From Amorphochlora amoebiformis (taxonomy: Eukaryota > Cercozoa > Chlorarachniophyceae), in the NCBI GenBank assembly GCA_054601695.1, contig BAAHQB010000293.1:1-64000 (forward strand): a DNA stretch of 64,000 bases, in the 5' to 3' direction. The translations under genes were made by a program, and so were the position numbers. Position 1 is the stretch's first letter; each line of letters opens with the position of its first letter. The notes under the pieces are model-generated. The model was not told where the DNA came from, ran no database searches, and saw only the letters and a list, made by a program, of their open reading frames with translations. Of the stretch, positions 56,152 through 64,000 are shown one piece after another.

Positions 56152-56391
56152 GTAATTTAGCAATTTAACTTACGTTGGTACTTTTAAGTTCTAAAATAGA
56201 TTGATTCAAATTCAAACTGGTTTAAAGCAATAAGTGTAGCATAAGGACTGAATCATTGCGAATTTCTCGCATTTATTTAGTGCGATTTATAAGATGTGTT
56301 TTTTTTATTGAGTGTTTGTTTATTCGTATTAATTACTTGTTTTTATATGCAGATGATACATGTGGATAAATAAATGTAGAAGAAGTTATAC

Positions 56392-56434
<43 letters not shown>

Positions 56435-56907
56435 GTAAATATAACATTATAAATAGTACATATACTTATACATATAAATTATCTAGATTATATATATATA
56501 TATATATATATAATATATCATGATAATTATATATACTAGATATATACATATGCTAGATAAATAGTTCCAGAGTATCTAGATATAGATCTAGATAGATACA
56601 TTAATTAATCTAGGTAGTGCACTAAGTAAGTGTCTAGACTCAGTCAACTCAAGCAGTTAGTGTACGCATCCCATGCACATATCCCATGCACATCTAGACA
56701 TTCACTAGATACAGACATATAAAAATCATCAAGTGTGGTCTTTAGTAATCTCAGGGCCCACTAGAGTAAAAGATCAAGCCCTGTAACTATTTGAAATGTC
56801 ATGGTATATCATAGTATATCTCGTATATCTAGTATATACTAGATATAAGTCATATGACTCATTATATATCTACTATATCTAGATGTATTGTCAGTATTAT
56901 GGCCCAG

Positions 56908-56942
<35 letters not shown>

Positions 56943-57011
56943 ATATATATATATATATATATATCTTACTGTGACGCTAGTGAGTGACTAATAGTGTGAC
57001 TGTTGTGAAGA

Positions 57012-57064
<53 letters not shown>

Positions 57065-57302
57065 TATATATAATATATATATATATATATACAATATAGA
57101 TTTATAGGTATAGCCTAGATAGCCTGGCCTCACATGATAACTGATGTTGTATGCCGCACTGGAATCCGCCATTCACAGTATGTGTAACGTAATTGTATTT
57201 AAGCTGAACATCGGATCAGCTCAGTGATCCAGCATCGGATTACTAAGTATGTGTATATATACATATATATGTATATGTAGTATATATATATTTTATATGT
57301 AA

Positions 57303-57336
<34 letters not shown>

Positions 57337-58640
57337 GTCACTAAATTAGGTTTATAATAACAGTAAGCGATACTGATGTAAAGAAATCTGTTTTTTGTCT
57401 GTGTAATACTTAGAGTTCAAAGTATCATGTCAATTATAGTAGCTATACTACATCATTGAGTTCGATGTACAATTCTACGCGTACGTATGAATCATTATGA
57501 TTAGTAGAATGCGTTGTACTATGATAAGTTCAAGCCGATCGATATATGCTAGATATGCGTATCAAATTAAGATTCTACATGCAGTACGTACTCGTAAAAT
57601 ATTTACGTACGTATGTACGTACGTACATAATAATCATTATATATTTTTCACATATTATGATCTATATTGAGGGTTACGTACGTACGTAAGTGATCTTAAT
57701 TATATTAAGCTTACTAAGTATTTGTAGCCTAGCACTATTGATTGATTTGATATAAACTGCATACTACATGATCGATGCGCTGGGATGATTATTGTGTGAT
57801 AAACATACATCATACAGTGTATACGCATACGTATGCGTACGTATATTACTATCAATTTGATACCTTTTGATGCGTACATGTGTGTACGTAGACGTATATA
57901 TTCGCGCACTATGTCAGTCTAGAGTGCGTGCCAATAGTTCTATGAAAAGGCGTACGCACTAATACTACACGTATTATAACTAGCATCTGATTTATTGTGT
58001 AGACCCATACGTATGCGTACGTATATTACTATCAATTTGATACCTTTTGATGCGTACATATAACAATGTACGTAGACGTATATATTCGCGCACTATGTCA
58101 GTCTAGAGTGCGTTCCAATAGTACTATGAAAATGCGTACGCACTAATACTACACGTATTATAACTAGCATCTGATTTATTGTATATCTAAAGGTAAGTTA
58201 TACTCTGTGCGCATGATACTTTAAGGGCTTAATTAAGTAAACATATTAACAAGGTTATGCGCATATGTACGTATGTTGCGGACACTTATGTAATATAAGT
58301 GGACGTACGCACTATACATGCAATGCGATACGTAAGTCTATATATACTTAGGTTAGTAACAATAATTCAACTAATTACCTAAAATATATGAGCAGTAAGT
58401 ATTACGGATTAATCTTGCATGACGTTAGCGTATAGTTCTGTACGCTGGATGTATTATTCTATAGTATTCTATGGTATCTATAGTAAGTATATCTAAGGAT
58501 TGTGTAAAGTCTGGTAGTATATATATAGATCTTTGAAGTCCTTGGCTTATATATATGTGGATTGTATATATGTATGTATTATGGTATTGATTGTATACAT
58601 ATATCATTGTTTATAAATAATATATGTGTATGTATATATT
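56152..58640. other. Gene-free, palindrome-rich region
   Basis: 2.5 kb with little microsatellite. It is very rich in CTAG, TCTAGA, TACGTA, GTACGTAC and ATCGAT palindromes. A tandem duplication of about 182 bp (57825-58006 and 58007-58188, starting CATACGTATGCGTACGTATA) is about 95 percent identical. No chain of exons is seen on either strand. Composition differs sharply from the rest of the window. Confidence 0.6.
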
Positions 58641-58754
58641 TATATTAATAATATCATAGTATATACACATATATATATATACATATTTATATATATATAT
58701 ATATATATATATTTACATTTATATATATTGTTAATATAAATACATATATACGTG

Positions 58755-58851
<97 letters not shown>

Positions 58852-58904
58852 GTATATATATATTGACACATATATATGTATATATATATATATATATACA
58901 TTGT

Positions 58905-58965
<61 letters not shown>

Positions 58966-59137
58966 GTTACATACATACTCAACACGCACCATATTGTAAT
59001 CAATCACAGTACGCAAATTATCACAATAATGAATTTTTTCTATGATCACGAAAAAATCATTATATAATGCCCGACAAACTAACTAGAATGATGATTTTAT
59101 GATATAATTGCCTTAAAAACAAACTAAAATACTCACT
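58640..59137. repeat. (AT)n and short unique island
   Basis: Mostly (AT)n and CA repeats, with a unique AT-rich island at 58975-59137 that shows no exon with both splice sites. Confidence 0.6.
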
Positions 59138-59207
59138 TCAGTTTAAAGACTCCGCTCTATGACTCGAAGGCCAAACCCTAGCTATGTATGTATATATGTG
59201 ATTAAAC

Positions 59208-59252
<45 letters not shown>

Positions 59253-59421
59253 TGTTTGTGTGCGTGTATCAAGAATATATATAGATAGATATACATGTAG
59301 ATATGTAGATATCTATATATACATATACATACATATATATATATATGTACATATATCTTGACAATCAAGACTTAGGATGTCTTGGCAGTCAATGGGTGGG
59401 GTGTCTTGACAGTGAATATGT

Positions 59422-59463
<42 letters not shown>

Positions 59464-59584
59464 TATATAGTATATATAGCTTACAAAGGTCTAACTTACT
59501 CATGGACTCTCTACACAGACAAATTCTGGCATTTAGATTATGGGTGTCTTGATATATAAATGTTAATAGAAGTATTTATGTGTG

Positions 59585-59628
<44 letters not shown>

Positions 59629-59659
59629 TGTATATATGTGTGTATGTGCATATGCATAT

Positions 59660-59701
<42 letters not shown>

Positions 59702-59711
59702 ATATATATAT

Positions 59712-59795
<84 letters not shown>

Positions 59796-59821
59796 TATAT
59801 ATATATATATATATACATTTA

Positions 59822-59864
<43 letters not shown>

Positions 59865-60007
59865 TATATTATATATTATATATATATACACATATATATT
59901 ACATACACATACAAACATATATGTGTATATATACCTATATATATATATATATATATATATATAGATATATATATATGTATATAGTATATATATTATATAT
60001 ATATATA

Positions 60008-60044
<37 letters not shown>

Positions 60045-60118
60045 TTATATAGATATATTACATATATATACATGTTACCTGAGCACAGTAAGTTCGTGAA
60101 TGAGTAAAGCCGTTTCTG
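59138..60118 (-). CDS. Probable minus-strand gene, last two exons
   Basis: Exon 60118-60079 on the minus strand follows ACACAATCTATAAAG and ends at GTAACA. Terminal exon 59181-59138 follows CATACATAG. Two joint frames work: [13 protein letters not shown] into [13 protein letters not shown] (TGA), or [13 protein letters not shown] into [12 protein letters not shown] (TAA). The upstream intron would be the TTAGGG block at 60130-60300, which is CCCTAA in gene orientation, as in the plus-strand genes. Exons further right were not found. Confidence 0.35.
59350..59450. repeat. Short TGTCTTGACAGTCAATG repeats
   Basis: Three diverged copies of GTCTTG(A/G)CAGT(C/G)AAT...GTGGG at 59378-59425 plus an inverted TCTTGACAATCAAGA palindrome at 59357. 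A small tandem/palindromic cluster with no coding sign. Confidence 0.5.
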
Positions 60119-60129
60119 CTTTATAGATT

Positions 60130-60845
60130 GTGTTAGGGTTAGGGTTAGGGTTAGGATTACTGGTAGGGTTAGGGTTAGGGGTTAGGATAAGTGTTAGGGT
60201 TAGGGTTAGGGTTAGGATTAGGGTTAGGGTTAGGGTTAGCGTCAGGCTTAGAATCATGTTTATGATTAGGATTAGGGTTAGTGTTAGGAGTGTTAGGGTT
60301 AGCAATATCCTTCCTTTTTAAGTGATAAAATAGGTAACCTACCACTCGCCCTAACCCTAACCCTAACCGTGATCCTAACCCTAACCCTAACCCTAACCCT
60401 AACCCTAACCCGACACCCTAACCCTAACCCTAACCCTAACCCTAACCCTAACCCTAATCAAAAGATACTCTCATTCCTACATTATTAAGCAGTTGGGCCC
60501 TAACCTTAGGGTTATTTTACAGTTAGGGTTAGGTTAGGGTTAGATTACTGTACTGGGAAGGAATGAGAAATGTTAGTTTGGAGTTAGGGGTTAGGGTTAG
60601 GGTTAGGGTTAGGGTTAGGGTTAGGGTTAAGATTAGGGTTAGGGTTTAGGTTAGGGTTAGGGTTAGGGTTAGGGTTGACATAACCCTAACCATGACATAG
60701 CCCTAACTCTACCCTAATCCATGGTCGTTATCATTCCAGCATGCATGAAGTCTTGAGAGGGTTAGGGTTAGGGTTAGGGTTAGGGTTAGGGATAGGGTTA
60801 GGGTTAGGGTTAGGGTTAGGGTTAGGGTTAGGGTTAGGGTTGGGG
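60130..60845. repeat. Telomere-repeat blocks in alternating orientation
   Basis: TTAGGG at 60130-60300, CCCTAA at 60350-60455, TTAGGG at 60515-60540 and 60590-60675, CCCTAA-like at 60680-60720, TTAGGG at 60759-60847. Orientation switches at least four times in 700 bp, so this is not one expanded array. Confidence 0.85.
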
Positions 60846-61648
60846 TTGTAAGTACCGGGGAACGAGATAACAAAATAAACAAATCTTTTTAATGAAAGCG
60901 ACGTAGTCTCCTTCTGTTCTCAAGATATTTCTCGAAATTTCTACTCTCCAAGACAAAATAGTAACTGAGGGAAGACACTTAGGTGATTTTGGGGGGGGGG
61001 GGGGGGGGGGGGTGTTTCTGTTACCTTCATAATATCATATAATTTCATTTGTACTGGATATCCCGATAATGAATATTTTGATATGCTGAATATCATTTTC
61101 GGATATCAGTATATCTAGTGGTAAGATAACTGCACTGGAGTACCCGCCGCTACTACCCGGCGGTCGTTGAGATCGTGGTTTACCAAATGGTATATCGTGT
61201 TTGGATATCTTGTATATCTAAACAGATATCCATGTATAGATCCCGTCGGCATCTCAATCCTTCTTTCAGTCCCAACCAACGTGTTGCCCAGCCATTTTCT
61301 CTCCTCTTGTCCTCCAAATGTCTTTATAATGACTCTTTAGATGCCAAAATAAGCATCATCTTCCTAGAAATTTGCGGTTTTTTTTTTCCACCCACGGGAC
61401 AAATTTTGCGAAAATATTGTGTTTTTTGTGTCATCCTTTGGGAATGAGGGATTTTGGATTGATTTCACGCGGAACTTTGCGTGGTTCGGTGTGGAATGGC
61501 CTATTTCTTTATGATTTCCCTTCTGTTTTGTGATATTTTGCTGACCTTAAGAGCAGACTGTAATCCAATAGATTGTTGTGATCCGCGAAGTGGGACTTTT
61601 TTTTTCAGGTGTGCTTTTCACCGTTTTATGAAAAATCAAGTGTGCTAG
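60741..61648 (+). CDS. Small Cys-rich protein, 3 exons
   Basis: Exon 60740-60760 (ATG at 60741, MHEVLR; acceptor TTATCATTCCAG, donor GTTAGGG), 61270-61376 (PNQRVAQPFSLLLSSKCLYN, then DSLDAKISIIFLEIC; acceptor CTTCTTTCAG) and 61557-61648 (DCNPIDCCDPRSGTFFFRCA then FHRFMKNQVC, TAG). Phases 2 and 1 agree; 219 nt, 72 residues. The first intron is a TTAGGG array plus unique DNA and a G22 tract. Seven cysteines and no membrane segment could suit a small disulphide-bonded or metal-binding protein, but there is no signal peptide on this start. A competing frame from acceptor 61608 (VCFSPFYEKSSVLVRYRVYL...) is also open to a stop at 61736. Confidence 0.5.
60991..61012 (+). repeat. Homopolymer of 22 G
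   Basis: An uninterrupted run of 22 G in an otherwise AT-rich window, within the first intron of the small Cys-rich gene. It could form a G-quadruplex, or its length could be a sequencing artefact. Confidence 0.9.
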
Positions 61649-61708
61649 TACGATATCGCGTATATTTAGACGTATACACGACCCTCAGACACAAAGCTGC
61701 TGTCTACG

Positions 61709-61888
61709 ATGAGCCAAGGCCGGAAAATCAAATCTAGTAAAATCACTATCACGAAAGAGTTCCACCGTAGAAAGAAAAGAGAGACACACAACAGTGTGAC
61801 AGAGAGATCAAGAGAGCAAACGAGAGAGGGAGAGCAAGAGAGAACGCGCATGAGAAGCGAGAGAGCTTCGAGGAAATATGCCATCTAG
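61709..61888 (+). CDS. Arg/Glu-rich 59-residue ORF
   Basis: ATG 61709 opens MSQGRKIKSSKITITKEFHR, then RKKRETHNSVTERSREQTRE, and ends RKYAI at TAG (61886-61888). It needs no intron. The second half is partly GA-rich DNA, which favours open frames, but the first 25 codons are not repetitive. It resembles RS/RE-type basic proteins in composition only. It could also be the 3' exon of an upstream gene or chance. Confidence 0.35.
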   Translation: MSQGRKIKSSKITITKEFHRRKKRETHNSVTERSREQTREGEQERTRMRSERASRKYAI

Positions 61889-62099
61889 TGGGTTATATGG
61901 CACGGGTACAACGTTCTCGAATCTTCTGGGAAAAGTCCTGGAACGTGAAATGGCGTGAGGTCACACCTTGCAACCTGGTTGTCTGAAACACGTTACCGGG
62001 TATCCCCCGAAATCATTAGTTCCGGATTGTACCAGTTAGTACCGGTTAGTTTTGGTTAGTTTCGGGTGTTCGATCTCCAGTGAATATCTGAGGTCTCCA
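61889..62099. promoter_or_regulatory. Unique spacer with TACCAGTTAGTACCGGTTAG element
   Basis: Directly upstream of the ATG at 62100. It contains AACACGTTACC (about 61990) and TACCAGTTAGTACCGGTTAG (about 62030), also seen around 866-918 in the spacer upstream of the first large gene, and partly at 12103. Shared elements in three spacers suggest promoter or boundary sequence (inference). Confidence 0.4.

Positions 62100-64000
<1,901 letters not shown>

Noticed and set aside
61608-61736. Alternative terminal exon VCFSPFYEKSSVLVRYRVYL...
   Set aside because: Open from a good acceptor to a stop, but its phase does not continue from the upstream exons, whereas the Cys-rich frame does. Kept only as an alternative.

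Overview
The window is nuclear DNA of an intron-dense microbial eukaryote with a TTAGGG-type telomere repeat. I cannot place the lineage from sequence alone. About three quarters of it is simple sequence: (AT)n, (CA)n, GA/CT tracts of 1 kb or more, and dozens of internal CCCTAA/TTAGGG arrays on both strands. There is no sign of bacteria, operons, ribosome binding sites, CRISPR, rRNA or tRNA. Almost all long open reading frames here are simple repeats read in six frames (poly-Ile/Tyr, Ser/Leu, Arg/Glu, Arg/Val, Asn/Pro) and are not genes.

The real genes are hidden in the gaps between repeats. Islands of 8 to 260 bases are bounded by AG on the left and GT on the right. When they are joined, codon phase carries through runs of 3 to 17 exons and ends at a stop codon. 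In this way I read about 20 gene models. Plus strand: the end of one gene (42-101); a membrane protein (4722-11939, candidate exons back to 1687); a basic protein (12295-15861); a second membrane protein (16320-21590); an Asp/Ser-rich end (22799-23045); 24153-25921; a small tail-anchored protein (26033-28419); a PDZ-like protein (28569-30504); 31421-33462; a Lys-rich protein (33956-36548); 38189-38437; 38613-39289; 39714-40204; a basic protein (40928-41716); 42227-44094; 44539-48458; a repeat protein (49367-52916); a Lys-rich protein (54357-56151); a small Cys-rich protein (60741-61648); a short Arg/Glu-rich ORF (61709-61888); and a gene running off the right edge (62100-64000). Minus strand: a repeat protein (52903-54065), a probable gene at 59138-60118, and some isolated exons.

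The most striking feature is that the introns are the repeats. Many introns consist almost wholly of the telomere repeat, starting GTAACCCTAACCC and often ending CCCTAATCCAG; others are (AT)n starting GTATAT and ending TATAG, or CT/GA tracts. The telomere repeat itself carries splice signals: CTAAC matches the branch-point consensus, GTAACC and GTTAGG can act as 5' sites, and TTAG as a 3' site. The clearest case is 49367-54811. There a 78-base phase 0-0 exon and its telomeric intron have been duplicated in tandem, so that a 26-residue protein repeat is interleaved with telomeric introns. Next to it, on the opposite strand, five 21-base microexons make a 7-residue repeat.

Exon duplication followed by decay recurs throughout (transmembrane exons at 11 kb and 18.5 kb, phase 2-2 exons at 28.6-29.0 kb, Asp/Ser exons at 22.6-22.8 kb). 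Three separate genes (34.6, 49.5 and 54.5 kb) share one exon type with a T-x-T-E-x-D motif followed by a poly-Lys run. Gene models rest on splice-site and phase consistency only. No transcript or homology evidence was available, so exon edges and 5' ends should be read as predictions.
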